A stretch of 64,000 nucleotides of DNA from assembly GCA_973895155.1 (NCBI GenBank), contig OZ316897.1, positions 11,594,001-11,658,000 of the forward strand, read 5' to 3'. Below, one piece after another: positions 12,721-24,499 of the stretch (position 1 is its first letter; each line of letters starts with the position of its first letter). The position numbers were made by a program, and so were the translations under genes. Origin of the DNA: Marsupella aquatica (lineage: Eukaryota > Marchantiophyta). The notes under the pieces were generated by a model. That model saw only the letters and a program-made list of their open reading frames with translations, did not search any database and was not told where the DNA came from.

Positions 12721-14450
12721 TGTAAAGTGGGTTTTCACCTCTTACCATCCATATCATGGACTGCCCTTTTGTTGGCCCATCAGAAGTTTATTTATAAAAG
12801 AAACACTCATAGGGAGAAAAAATGTGGGAAGGACAGTTTTGTTGTGGGGAGAGGGGTGTTAGGGACCCCGAGAATTACGCTGAGCAGAGAATAATGGACA
12901 ACGCTAGTTTGGAGTTTCAGAATTTGGAGACAAAGGAGTGTTGGGAGCCCAGTTGGACCGAGACTTAGTTGCCATTCCATCGACAGTGTGAGGCACCTGA
13001 GCCAAGTACACCCTATAGCGAGCGAAAACCTGCTGCATATTTCATTGAAGAGCAGCAAAGCTTTCTGTTGACAGTCGAAGAACTTTCAATTTGCAGTACT
13101 AGTGGCGGGTAAGGGGGAAGCACACTGCAAGCTGTGTGAAAGTGCTCCCGCTACAGTCTCGTGCCCATCAACGGCATCGTGTTTCAGCTCCGTCGTGAAA
13201 GTGTGCACATATCGACTGCTTTGTTCCCTTGCCCTTGCTTTGCCTACTCCTCTAATCTTTGTGCTCCATTCTTTCACCCTTGCTCGCCTTCTCCTCTAAT
13301 CTTTGTGCTGTGTTGAGGTTCAGGTTCGACTCATGATGAGCTCTCATTTTTTGTAGGTCCTGCTGCTGGTAAGCCCAATGGCATTGCAGTATGAGCTGCA
13401 CTCCGTGATTTCCCTGGCTTCTTTGATTGCAAGCAATTGAGTAATGGCCAGGTGAATTCAATGAACAAATTGTAAAGTTTTCCTTCCATTCATATTGGAC
13501 CCAAAACCATTTGCTTTAGCGTTGCAGCTGCTGTAGGGTACAAATATCTTACAGCCAGCTGCCTTGTCGTTTAGACAAAGGATTGAGAAACGAATGACAA
13601 CCCAACTGCAGAAAGACTACTACAGCTGTTCTAATTGACTGACAGACCAATGGAATTTGATCCAGCCAAAACCCAACTCCAAAAATTGTTGGAACACTAA
13701 TCTAATTGAAATAGAAGCGATTTGAAAGGAATTGAAACTATTTAAGAACAACTTGAAGATTAAGGACCTCCAAATTAAGGCAATGAACTGGACATCAAAA
13801 AGCCCCTGCCAGAGCTTCCATCCGAGCACTTAGAGAAGCAATTCCTATCCTCAATTCGTTTGGCCTAGATTCCACTCCTATAGCCCCATCAATCTTTTTG
13901 TAAAGTAATTTGTTCTCACCAGACGTCCACTAAGCTCTGGGCTTCTGGATTATGACAGACTGCGGATCCTGGGACATGGAAACTCAATTTGTACTCGATC
14001 AAATGAGCTTGGGGCCGGATTAAAGCAAAGCCCTATACCCTTAAAACTGATAGCACATAGAACTGCAGTTAACAGTCGCTGAAACTCACGAAGCAAAGAG
14101 AAAAGCAAAGAGAAAGCTGCGAGAGGAGCGGAAGCCCTGCTTTGCTTAATTATAGAGGATGAAGGACAGCGTAGGGGAAACTGAAGGAAGCTGAAGAGGG
14201 CAAGAGAATTTGGCAATTTGCTTTCACCGATTGTTACAAGGGACGGATGAAGAACAACTATGTATAGCCCGAAATCTCGCATGTAGACAATCCTCAGATT
14301 GTGGGTCCTTAAAACTAAACTGACGGGAACAAGCTGACTGCGACAGCTCACAGTATCTTATGTCCCTGAGCAATGTGTAAGCAGGGAAAGCCTCTTTGCC
14401 CTCCTGTTTCGTGTGTGTCGCCTTTGCCCCTTGGCTTGTTGGACCCTCTG
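12721..14450. other. No recognised feature
   Basis: Non-repetitive sequence with no coding signature. A 'ggttcgactc' at about 13322 resembles a Pol III B box, but no tRNA fold surrounds it. Confidence 0.45.
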
Positions 14451-14454
14451 GTCT

Positions 14455-14700
14455 TCTTGGGACCTTTTCCCTCCTTTTTCCCATGTAGACACTAGTCCTT
14501 GAGTTTCACTCATGTTTTCCCTCCTTTTTCCAATGTGGACAATAGTCCTTGAGTTCAAACTCATGTAGTGTTTGGCACTTTTCCCACATGTGTAGTGCTT
14601 GACATCTTTTCCGATGTGGACACTACTGTAGTCCTTGAGTTCACACTCATGTAGTGTTTGGCACTTTTCCCACATGTGTAGTGTTTGACACTTTTCCTTT
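14455..14700. repeat. Minisatellite, about 86-bp unit
   Basis: 'Ccttgagttcaaactcatg' followed by 'tagtgtttggcacttttccc' recurs about 86 bp apart (about 14546 and 14632). Shorter partial copies of 'agtccttgagtttcactcatg' lie upstream near 14490. Confidence 0.75.
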
Positions 14701-16122
14701 TCTCTTCCTTTTTTTAGGATTGCACTTGGTTTTCTTTTTCCTTGTTTGGTGTTTGTGATCTTTGGACCTCATTTTATTTCCTTTCATTGTACCTTGTTTT
14801 TTCCTGATTTATGAATTTTGGTGGAAGTTTTCCTTCATTGGGTTGTTTTGCCTATGGGATCCTGTCTCCGGTGCTTTTACCCTTTGGCACTCTTGTATAT
14901 ACTTTTGCCTCCCTGTTTTGTGTGTGTCTACACTGTTAACTGTAATTACTGTGACTAGCAGTAATTTGAGAGCACCAATTTTTAGGGTCTATTTGCAAAT
15001 TAGTGTTAGTCACACTAATTTTGTGCTAACATTATTTCTGTGTACATGAATTAATGTTACTATGATCTGAAGAGTGGAAAAATAGAGGAAAACTTCACAA
15101 GTTTATTTTGGACTCAAGATCATCCATTTTTTACTAGCAAGTTAGACAAAAGTGAAAAAAAGTATTCTGAAAAACCAACCAAAAATAGTGTTACTTGGAC
15201 TCAAAAATCACTTTCTCAAGATTAGTGTTAGTAACACTAATTTTGTAGTAACCCTAGTTCTTGCATAATACTAATTAGGGTGAACAGTGTACTTGTTTAT
15301 TCACATTTCAAGAGTGTGTGTCTTCTTGTTTTATTCACACTAGCCTGATTACCTGAGAGAAGACAAAAAGAAATACTCCCCCAAAACATTCTATGGTATT
15401 CCTTCATCTTTGCCCTCACTTTGTTCTTATTTATAGTTGCAGTTAATCTTTTCCTTATTGAGTGTTAGTGTCTAGAGACTTCACTCTAGGCCCTTAGACA
15501 GTAGCCCTGGAAAGCAGGTTTGCATGGCAGTTTGTTATTAAGATAAACCTGGATGCCATTCTGTAAAATAGAAACTATGACAAAACTTATCATGCATAAT
15601 CATCATTTTGAGATACATAATATCTCATCTTCTTCATCATTCCACATAAACTTTGGTGGGGCCCCAGAGTCATGATGTAGAGGTTTCACTCTAGAAGCCT
15701 AGACCCCAACTCTAGTTTTTCATCGTGACTTATTAATAAGATTTTAAGAGTTAGGGACCTCAAGACCAGGGCCCAAGCTGTTTTGCCTCCATGCTTCCTT
15801 TCTTTTGAAACAGACTTCCTGGGGCCTTGTCCCTTGAGCGCAGCCCTCCCCCCTTGTCTGTGCAATCACAGGAAAATGTCTGGCAAACTTTGTTAGGCTG
15901 CATGGTGTGACCCTGTTTTCGTGGGGGTCTATTTGTGAGGGTTGTGAAGGGCAGGGTCGCGGTTGCAGCAAAGGTGCAAGCGGGAGGAACATATACTTTA
16001 GCTTGCATTTTTGTGAGTCCTTTTGACCATGACTCTAGCTTTGTGTGTGGACAGGGCAAAAATACATTCTAAGCTTGGGTGTTATGAGACTAAGCTAAAA
16101 AAAATTCACTGTAAATCTAAAC
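14701..16122. other. AT-rich gene-free region with a duplicated palindrome
   Basis: I saw no gene. The palindromic ATTAGTGTTAGTCACACTAAT type of sequence appears at about 14999-15019 and again near 15221-15241 (centre TTAGTA instead of TTAGTC), each followed by TTTTGT. They may be ends or scars of small mobile elements. Confidence 0.45.
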
Positions 16123-16327
16123 ACTATAATATGCAATCCAGCTCTTTTTTTCTCATCAAAGACTGTTAAGACAGAATGTTGGCCAAATTGTTGTCATTGT
16201 CCTTTTCGTCTCCTCAATCAACATCTTTGCCTTGCCTCAACATCTTTTCCTTCTCCTTGACGTCTCTGCCTTGCCTAGAGATCTTTTCCTCTTCTTGACA
16301 TCTTCTGTGCAGCACATTGGGGCTAGT
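16123..16327 (+). mobile_element. Short Helitron-like element (tentative)
   Basis: It starts at ACTATAATATGCAATCC and ends with a small GTGC-A-GCAC palindrome (16307-16315) followed 8 nt later by CTAGT (16323-16327). A 3' hairpin followed by CTRR and a host T is the Helitron signature. The expected 5' TC is not intact. It is too short to encode anything. Confidence 0.35.
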
Positions 16328-16333
16328 CAAGTT

Positions 16334-18063
16334 ACTATAATATTCAATCCCGCCCATTTCTGGGCTCCATCTGCTTACGAGAATCTAAAAAGGCGGGAAC
16401 AAATCTAGATCATCCATTGAAATGACAATTTTTAATGACCATCAGATATACCAAAATCATCCATTTGTCTCCCCTCAGTTTTATTTCACAGGCACAGGTA
16501 CACACTCTCAAAGGTAAGTAAGGTCAAGGTACCACCTCCAAGGCGCACTTGACCATTTAGTGCTCTATGGCTGTGGGCAATTGTACTTGAAGGTACAACA
16601 ATGATGGGGCTAATTAGATTCTACTTTGTGGTTTCTCATAGAGGTTATACACTCCCCAAAAGATACGACACTCTGCACTATAAGGATAAGAAGTTGGCCT
16701 CAAGGAAAAAGGAAAGAAATAAGGAAGGGAAAAGTGTAATAAATGGAGTAAAGTAGTAAAAGTTGGGGAAAAGATGAGAAGTAAAATAATCCGGGATAGT
16801 TTAATATTTTTGTGCACACCAAAAATTGAAATGAAAATTATTATTTTTTAACAAAAACTCTCCCTTTGCGAGACCATGCTTGGTGAGAGAATGGGATGCG
16901 AGATTGGTGACAATAATCATTTCTTATCTACAAATCTAAATCTTTTACACCAAGACATATTTATATGCAGTGAAACCCTAAATGCAACAATTGAACATTT
17001 TTTACACAAAAATTTCTTTTACATAATGAAAATTTTTCATCATCACCTCTTTTGTTAACAATATTGTGTCCATAACAACATCTTTTATGCATATGATCTT
17101 TAGCACAACAATTTTTTTGTGCAATGCAAGGAGAATGAGCTCGCCCATATTCATTTGCGCTGCCTTGAAATCTTTGTCTCTCGTTAGTTGACATTTTTCC
17201 TCGCCTTGACATCTTTGCCTTGCCTCGGCATCTTTTCCTCGCCTCAAAATCGTTTCCTCCCTCAACATACTTTCCTCACCTTGACTTTGCCTTCACATCT
17301 TTTCCTTGCCTCAAAATCTTTTGTGCAACGCTCGCCTAAATTTCTTTGCATCGGCTCATCATCTTTGTGTCACTTTGACGTCTTTCCCTCTCCTTGATAT
17401 TGTTTGCTCCCTTCAACATTTTGTCCTCACCTCGACATCTTTTGTGCAACGCACAGGCATTAAGGTTTAGGGTTATATGAACAGTCATATAACCCTAAAT
17501 CTTTTATCACCTTGACATTTGTGCCTCGCCTAAAGATATGTTTATTTATTTATTTTATCTCAAACTTTTGTTATCTCCTCCTCATCTTTTCTCTCATGAA
17601 CATCTTTTGTTCATCTCGACATCTTTTGCTCACCTCAATATCTTTTTCTCTCTTTGACATCTTTTTATCACCTCAACATCTTTGTATCACCTCAACAACT
17701 TTGTATCACCTCGACATCTTTTTATCATCTCGACATCTTTTTATCACCTCGACATCTTTTTGTCACTTGACATCTTATTATCACCTTGACATCTGTCTAT
17801 CACTCGACATCTTTTTATCACCTGACTTCTTTTTATCACTCGTCATCTTTTTATCACCTCAACAACTTTTTATCCCCTCAACATCTTTTTATCATCTTGA
17901 CATCTTTTTATCACCTCGACATCTTTTTGTCACTTGACATCTTATTATCACCTTGACATCTGGCTATCACTCGACATTGTTATATCACTCAACATCTTTT
18001 TATCACCTCGATATCTTTTTATCACTTGACATCTTTTGTGCAACGCACGGGCATTGGGCGAGT
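16334..18063 (+). mobile_element. Helitron-like repeat block with minisatellite (tentative)
   Basis: It begins ACTATAATATTCAATCC, almost identical to the start of the preceding 16123 element. It ends with GTGCAACGCAC (18038-18048), then GGGCATTGGGCGAGT, a near match to hairpin plus CTAGT. A third copy of the hairpin module is internal (17444-17454). The interior is a decayed CATCTTTT/CACCTCGA minisatellite. Another ACTATAATATG starts at 18066, directly after the end, as if elements were inserted head to tail. No transposase is present. Confidence 0.35.
17190..18035. repeat. Minisatellite CATCTTTTTATCACCTCGA
   Basis: Roughly 19-20-bp units of the form CATCTTTTTATCACCTCGA are repeated many times. 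They are densest and most regular at 17640-18030 and more diverged upstream (CATCTTTTCCTTGCCTCGA forms from about 16210). Open frames through it are repeat-encoded only. A similar motif in the opposite orientation occurs at 25430-25640. Confidence 0.9.
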
Positions 18064-19190
18064 ACACTATAATATGAAATTGCACTCTCTCTCAGGGTCT
18101 ATCTCAAAAGTTCATTCTGACAGGAAGCTTCCCTGGCCACTTGATTTTGGTCGCATTTTGTACTAACCTTGGATGGCTTGATTATGGTCACATTTTCTCC
18201 CAACCATGAGATGGACCTAAGTGTCCCACTATACAGTCACCTTTTCTGCGCCCAACTTGTCACTCTCCCCACAATATGCACAATCCTTCAAATCTAAGAA
18301 CCAGGCCTCTTGGCCTACTGCCTGCAGCCTTGCCAGCAACATCTGACAGCCTGGCAGTTTCATTGATGCTCGGGAACATTTCTGCTCTGGATAATAAATT
18401 TTTAATGAACTGAGGGCAAACTTGCATGTGGGGGTAGTCCTCAAAAATTCAGCCCCTTGCACTCGCAATACATTTGGGAAAAAGCAGATTCTCATTGACA
18501 ACACAATTTGCTCAGTGTGATGTGTGCAAGTGTGCTAGTGTCTGTTCTTTGTCGCTTTATTAAAGTGTGCATTTTGTTTTAGGGCCATCTTGCATGTAGA
18601 AGGTTCTCTACAAAGCCGCCTTTAAGTGAACTAATTGCAGCATATGAATGAGCTAGATTTTCACGCCACAACCCCCTCCCATCTCAAGGGGGGTCACTTT
18701 CATGGAAGTGACATATATATCACCTGCAACAAAGTATAGGGTCATTTAAATGGTTTTGGCAGAAGACTTTTTAAGTCTTCAATGGAAATATATGGTTGTT
18801 TAATTGCAAAATGCATATATGTCATCACGTAATTAGTCTCGTAAAATTTTATAGAAAGTGACCTAGGGGGGTCATAAATGACTCAAACCATTGATTGCAC
18901 ATGATGTATGACTTTCCCTATAGTGACCCCCCAAGCCTCCCATACAGTCATGACGGAAATCATTGACGGTTTCCAAGGGCATGCAGGAGCCGGAAACTTT
19001 CCGGCCCTTGATGTCCCAAGTAACCTTTGATTTGAAAATGAGACAAAAGTGACACAACTCCTGTGGACAAGCAAAATCTGGGTTTGGGCAACATATATCT
19101 GGGAATGTTGAGGGCAGTAGCCTCAAGGACTTTCACACACAGGACACCCATATTCCCAAGAGAGAGTTTGGGTTATCAAGACTGAAAGTT
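18064..19190. other. No gene seen; small hairpins
   Basis: Non-coding by eye. Short perfect stems occur (GTCACTT...AAGTGAC near 18695; GAAGACTT...AAGTCTTC near 18763). No transposon ends recognised. Confidence 0.45.
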
Positions 19191-19196
19191 TTTTTG

Positions 19197-19990
19197 GCCT
19201 TTCCCCTTGGCTTTCCACAAGAGATTAGGAGGGGCTTTAGGCATGAAAGTCTCACCAAAAGAAATCATGTCATCTGACCTTTGCCATTGGCTTTCCAGAA
19301 GGGATGAAGGGGGCCTTAAGGCATGAACTCATGTCATCTAGCCTTTGCCCTTGGCTGTCCACAAGAGATGAGGGGGGCCTTAAGGCATGAAAGTCTCACC
19401 AAATGAAATCATTTCATTGATTATTTGAGGGCTGCAAAACAAAGGGTCAGTTGGTTATTTGAGGGCCGCAAGACAAAGGGTCAATTGGCTATTCAAGGGC
19501 TGCCAAACAAAGGGCCAATCACATGCAAGTTGGGTCTAAGGATTCATAATTATATGACCACCGGCTTTGTATCCAATTCCAGCAATTGAAGCTCTACCAA
19601 AGTTATGCATTGTTTGACCAATTGTTGTCTTTGGAGTAGTTGATTGGTTGATTTCCTGTCAAATTCAAGCTCTTCCCAATTTAGAACACTCAGCACGTCT
19701 TGTGATTTTGGTGGGCGTGTCAAAGTTCAACCATAAGAAAAGTCTTATGAGTGAATTTTTTTTGTACATATTAAGATTCTTATGGGGAGTGTATTTAGGT
19801 AGCCAGGAGTTATGTCCTGGCCATAACAGTGTTTTATGTCATTGCTATTTTGGCACGCCCTATTACAGTTGTGTCTCTTACTACTCTCTCGTGCTGTTTT
19901 GACACTTCCTATTAGAGTTGTCTCTTACTGCTCTCTTGTGCTGATTTGACACACCCTATTAGAGTTGTCTCTCTTACTACTCTCTCTACA
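19197..19990. repeat. Three adjacent minisatellites
   Basis: First block, about 19197-19420: three units of 64-80 bp containing 'gcctttgcccttggctttcc' and 'ggggccttaaggcatgaa'. Second block, about 19425-19520: three units of about 36 bp containing 'ttatttgagggctgc' and 'acaaagggtca'. Third block, about 19855-19985: three units of about 56 bp containing 'cctattagagttgtctctta'. I saw no gene between them. Confidence 0.75.
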
Positions 19991-21660
19991 GAGGTATTGT
20001 ATAATGTGAGCAAACACTAATTTTGCTAGCAAGACACTAGTGGTTTTAAATTTCTTTTGCTTTTTACTGCCTTTTATATTTTTGTGTGTTTTTTTATGAG
20101 TCTTGATTGCTAGCGATTTCCCTAGCAAAAAGACCAGTCCCCAAAATGTATGTTATCAACCAGGTTGTTGTTAGCTAAGCAGTTGGATATAGAAAAATTA
20201 GGGGTGGTGTGAGGACAATTTTTGCTCTTGCCTGGAAAAGTTTTACTTAGCTTGTTTCCTCTCAATCAAGCTATAATGACCCCTTTCTACAGCTCATTTG
20301 ATACATTATTCCTCCCAAGCTACAATGACCCCTCTCTGTACAACTCATTTGCTACATTATTCTCCATGTTTTAATTCGTTCGTTCTCGTTCTTGTGGGCT
20401 ACAATTGCACAGAGACAAGCTCTCTTGTCCATCCCATCTCTCAGCTTTTGCGACACTTGGATCGAAAAAGCTATAAATTTGAGGTAAAAGAGACCTTGCT
20501 CTTCTACAGCACTCTCTAGCTTTACACGCCTTTTGTGATTCGTCACTTCTCACCCTGGAATGGCATCTGATCTGCAGAGTTCAATGTGATCACATTTATG
20601 CACTTGCTCTGGATTTGTGCTACAAATTGCTTCAGCTGATTTGCGTGTAGTGCTGTACTCGTAAGAATTGGCAAATTGTGCCATCAGAAGTTTTTCCACT
20701 GAAAACGCAGATCAGCAGTACTGTAATCCATGATGTCTCCTTCGATCTGATCTACTACGAATTTTGAAGATTGCGCATCCTTTTTGATATCACATCTGAA
20801 CTTGCCATTCATCGTGTATACCCCCCCCCCCCCCGTCTACTTTCACCGGCTCGGTCCCACTCTTGCTTGCTTTTGAGATATTTACGGAGCACTCTCGAAA
20901 ACAGAGCAAAGTGGTGTCCAAAAAGCGATGCAGAAATGGAACAAAGTCATCGCTTATTGTCTTTCTTCCTCCAGATTGTTCTCCCACTCCCCATGCTCGT
21001 GAGGGTATATACATTGATGGCAGAGTTCTACCATAGTTTTGACTTCTCCTTTATCCGAATTTCTGACGAGCTATTCTTGTGCAGTGTAGTGTTCCTGACG
21101 TACTGATGACCAGTAGGTCAGTGAAGTGTGGTAACAGTAGCCTCAACTGATATCCGTGGAGAATACTTCGGAGTAACATTCCTCCTTTTGCTATATGGCC
21201 CACTGCCTCCCACTGGAGGGCTAGCTCGTCCAGATGCCGGAGCATCTTCAGTACCAACAGATGAAGAGACAAATCGCTCGGAATCGTGATCCAAATCAAT
21301 GTTGGCCAAGCGGAAGGCAAGATTCCCTTCGTGAGGTCCGTCGTGTCTATACAAGCACTGCTCGTTTTTGGAATCATTTTTGCAGCATTAATTTGATTAC
21401 TATGCTTCATTCTTTCTTCTTCATTTTAGTTCTCATTAGTATCTCATTATTTCCTGGCGGATAGCAAGAGTACTGTACTAAACTTTTGTCGAGCCAGAAC
21501 GTTCCATCTTCCTCATAAATCCTGTTTTTAAACACTTCAATTCTGAACACCCTCGATTCCCAGCTCAGCGAGCTTTGAGCTCGAGGTTTTCGTGAAATTG
21601 ATAAATCTCGTACGGGAGCTCGACCTACGGAACGAAAGCGTCAGATTCCTACCTTACCAC
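19991..21660. other. Upstream region of SDR gene
   Basis: No coding sequence is recognised. It contains a run of 14 C (20821-20834) and near 20230-20350 a short duplication of 'aagctacaatgacccctttctacagctcatttg'-type sequence. The last few hundred bases are presumably SDR promoter and 5' UTR. Confidence 0.4.
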
Positions 21661-23442
21661 ATGGCTGCTAAAGGAAAATTCGATGGAAAGGTGGCTCTCG
21701 TCACAGGAGGCTCAGGAGGGATTGGAAGCGAAGTATGTCGGAGTTTGGCAAGCCAGGGGGCGCATATTGTCAATGCGGATTTGGTTGGAAATGACAAGCT
21801 CTTGTCCGAAATCACTGCAGGCGGGACCAAAGCATTGTTCGTGAAAACAGACCAGACTCAAGAGGCAGAAGTTGTGGCAGCTTTCGACAAGACAGTGGAG
21901 GCATTCGGAGGAGTGCACATCGTTGTGCAAGTGGCAGGTGTCCCAAATGGGCCAAACGGAACGATCGAAGAGACGACCGTGGAAGGCTGGGAGAACGTAT
22001 TCGCGGTCAATTGCAGAGGCACATTTCTCGTGATCAGGGAAGCTGCAAAGAGACTGGGGATTGGTGGCAGGATCATAACGACCAGCTCCGGGCTTGCTCT
22101 CCGTCCGCTCCCTGGTGAGTTCAAAACGTTTCTTATGCTCATTTTCTTTTGGATTACGAGCGGTGGCTGGATATATGGTTGGCATGATATATATGCAACA
22201 TTTTCTTCATGCTTGACCAGTCCTCCCAACCTTTGTGCTCGATTACTGTAATTCCAAAGTAGCTTCGAATTTTATAATGAAATAGAAACATTCTAGGATG
22301 GATCCAGAATGCGTCTATCGGCCAGCGCCAGCTTCCGCTCGATCAGCAGATTCCAGTTGCCAGTTTCAATTTATCAGCTCCAATATTCCATTCGTCAGCT
22401 TCCATCCATCGGCTTCCATCCATCATTCAGCTTCCATTCAGTAGCTTGCCTTGATGTCGGTTGATTTGTCACTCTCCACTCATCAGGGTCATTCGCCATC
22501 TTCCATTCATCAGCTTCCAACATAAGATTTCAGTACAGTGACGAATTGCTATCCTTGAAACCATTTCGGGACCTTCAGTATTTGGGCTAGTCTTTTGAGT
22601 CTCCTTCGGTATAAGTTGGGGATGCTTCCATACATCAGATTCCCACTTAGTGGCGAATTATTACCATGCTTGAAACCATTTTGGAGAGCTTCAATCAGCC
22701 TTAGGACTTTTATTCTTGATTAGTCAAGAGAAAATATTACATGCTAGTTTTTTGAGTATGCTTCAGGATTTTGAGTATGCTTCAGGATATGTTGGGGATG
22801 CTGGAGGCATGTATTGCAAGCTGAGAGCTGGTAGAATCACGAGAGTCACTCAAAATAAAAATCTTCTCATTCTGCCTCTCTGTTTCTCGACTTGAAACAT
22901 CTGGATCTTCTCTAGGAAGCGTATGATATTTGAGGAGGCTGGAAAATTACTGTAGCTGATGGGCAGGGATGGGATACGGAGGGATAGGAGCAGTCTTTCT
23001 TCTGGGAAAGTTGCTCTCAATTGATGCCTGCAGACAGACGTGACGAAATTGTTGCTGACGGTACTATCACGTCAATGGTCTGCAGGCCCACGCATGAAAT
23101 TTTGCGTGTATTGTTTCTAACCTTTTCTTGTCCCGTGTGCATGCAGCTATGGGTGCATATTCGGCCTCAAAGGCGGCCGTTGTATCCATGACCAAGACTC
23201 TTGCCTTGGAATTGGGACCGAAGAAGATCACTGTCAATTCTATCGCGCCTGGTCCTATCTTAACTAAAATGTTAGATGATTCCGTCTCTTTAGAACTTAT
23301 GGAATCCATGGCGAAGGCGTGTCCTTCTGGCCGAATTGGAGAACCCAACGACATTGCCCCCATTGTGGCGTTTTTGGCGAGCGAGGAAGCAAGATGGGTC
23401 ACTGGAGAGATCATTGGAATCAATGGTGGTGGATGGCGCTAA
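21661..23442 (+). CDS. Classical short-chain dehydrogenase/reductase, 2 exons
   Basis: NAD(P)(H)-dependent oxidoreductase of the FabG-like classical SDR type; the substrate cannot be predicted. Exons 21661-22114 and 23147-23442 join in phase 1 and give 249 aa, the normal length. The Rossmann motif TGGSGGIG is at residues 15-22. Asp40 at the end of beta-2 (NADLVG) suggests NAD(H) preference. The catalytic set is N117, S143, Y156, K160 (YSASK, split from the Ser by the intron). The C-terminal PG motif is present (NSIAPGPILT). The structural NNAG motif is altered to QVAG. The ATG at 21661 is the first in frame and gives a standard N terminus (MAAKGKFDGKVALVTGG); the open frame extends upstream without an ATG. 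Confidence 0.93.
22320..22530. repeat. CATCAGCTTCCATT repeats in SDR intron
   Basis: The 1032-bp intron (22115-23146) carries irregular repeats of CAGCTTCCATTCATC and related 12-15-bp forms. They carry no coding or splicing signal that I can see. Confidence 0.75.
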
Positions 23443-24046
23443 GATTGACAACAGAGATTTTGCCGAGGCTCTTTGAACCGTATACATAATTATGTAACCA
23501 TCACCGTCCCCTTTGCATAATTCTTAGCCGCTCCATGGGAATAGCCTTCTGGAAGTCATTTCAACCTGCGTCGAGATCTCTCTTCTAATCGTAGGAATAT
23601 GGCAATGGCAGCTTTGCCCTTCTAAGCTGGTGTGATCTGTAGAGTGGGCACAATTGTTGAATGGGGAAGATTATCACGGCATCTTGTTCAAATCCGAGTC
23701 AAGCTTGGTCCTTTGGAGTTTGGACTCTGAAAATACGGTGACAGTTTTCTGTTTGGCCAAGTGGCAATTTTCCTGGTATGACTATCTTTACTTTCATGTC
23801 GTTTGCCGAATTGATTCTTGAAATCTCCATGGTTCTTTTGCATGACTTCCGAAATTCCATGGAAATGGACTGTGCTTCTGGCGTGTATGTATGCCGCATC
23901 AAGAGACCCCTATTGAACATGGAATGAATACGCCATATCTAGAAGAACCTGAGATGTATGGGGAATAAGTGTTGACTGGGACTCGAGGAATACGCCATAT
24001 CTCCTTTGATTTCACGTTTGGTTTGTTTGGATCTTGTTTGGGATAC
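23443..24046. other. SDR 3' flank, no gene seen
   Basis: This is presumably the 3' UTR followed by intergenic DNA. The sequence GAATACGCCATATCT occurs twice (about 23926 and 23989). Confidence 0.4.
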
Positions 24047-24101
24047 GTTCCAGTGGGGACTTCGTCAATTGTTGGAACATTGACGAATTCCCCACCGGAA
24101 C
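24047..24101. repeat. 23-bp inverted repeat (hairpin)
   Basis: The arms 24047-24069 and 24079-24101 pair at 21 of 23 positions (GTTCCAGTGGGGACTTCGTC arm) around a 9-nt loop TGTTGGAAC. It lies about 600 bp after the SDR stop codon. It could be a remnant of a small foldback element or a transcribed hairpin; no element ends are obvious. Confidence 0.85.
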
Positions 24102-24319
24102 ATACGCGATCGCAAAACACCCATTGCACCCAGACAGTCCCCATTGACATTATTGATTAACGATCGAGCTTCTAAGAAAAATTGGAGACATGCACCCTCC
24201 ACACTGCCTGAAGGAAGCAAGCAAGTGTAGACCGCGCTTGCAATGGTATAGTGTGCCTCTCCCGCCCACTTTTGAAACAGATGGAAGGGGACAGAATGTA
24301 TAGGGTAATGGTCCTCCTA

Positions 24320-24480
24320 TGGACCATTAGTGCGTATAAAGGTCCACCATATGTCCACCAGTGCGTATAAAGGTCCACCATATGTCCACCCGCATATGCA
24401 TGGAGTCATACACCTGCATATGCGAGGAGGCATGCATCCATATATGCAAGGAGGCATACGGGACACGGTATATGCGTAAT
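24320..24480. repeat. 31-bp tandem repeat and ATGCA-rich stretch
   Basis: GTGCGTATAAAGGTCCACCA starts at 24330 and 24361, 31 bp apart. Next come several GCATATGCGAGGAGGCAT-like variants (about 24390-24460). Confidence 0.75.
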
Positions 24481-24499
24481 AGTCCACCATAAGCCCATT

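Noticed and set aside
13318-13330. B-box-like GGTTCGACTC as part of a tRNA gene
   Set aside because: No A box at tRNA distance and no cloverleaf arms around it.
17512-17937. 141-codon frame across the CATCTTTT array, also considered as a CRISPR-like array
   Set aside because: Translation of a minisatellite; the units are contiguous and diverged, with no unique spacers, in a plant-like genome.
21592-21660. N-terminal extension of the SDR
   Set aside because: In frame but without ATG; the ATG at 21661 gives the normal SDR start.
24047-24101. Calling the hairpin a known microRNA
   Set aside because: The arms match no conserved plant miRNA I know, and there is no expression evidence.
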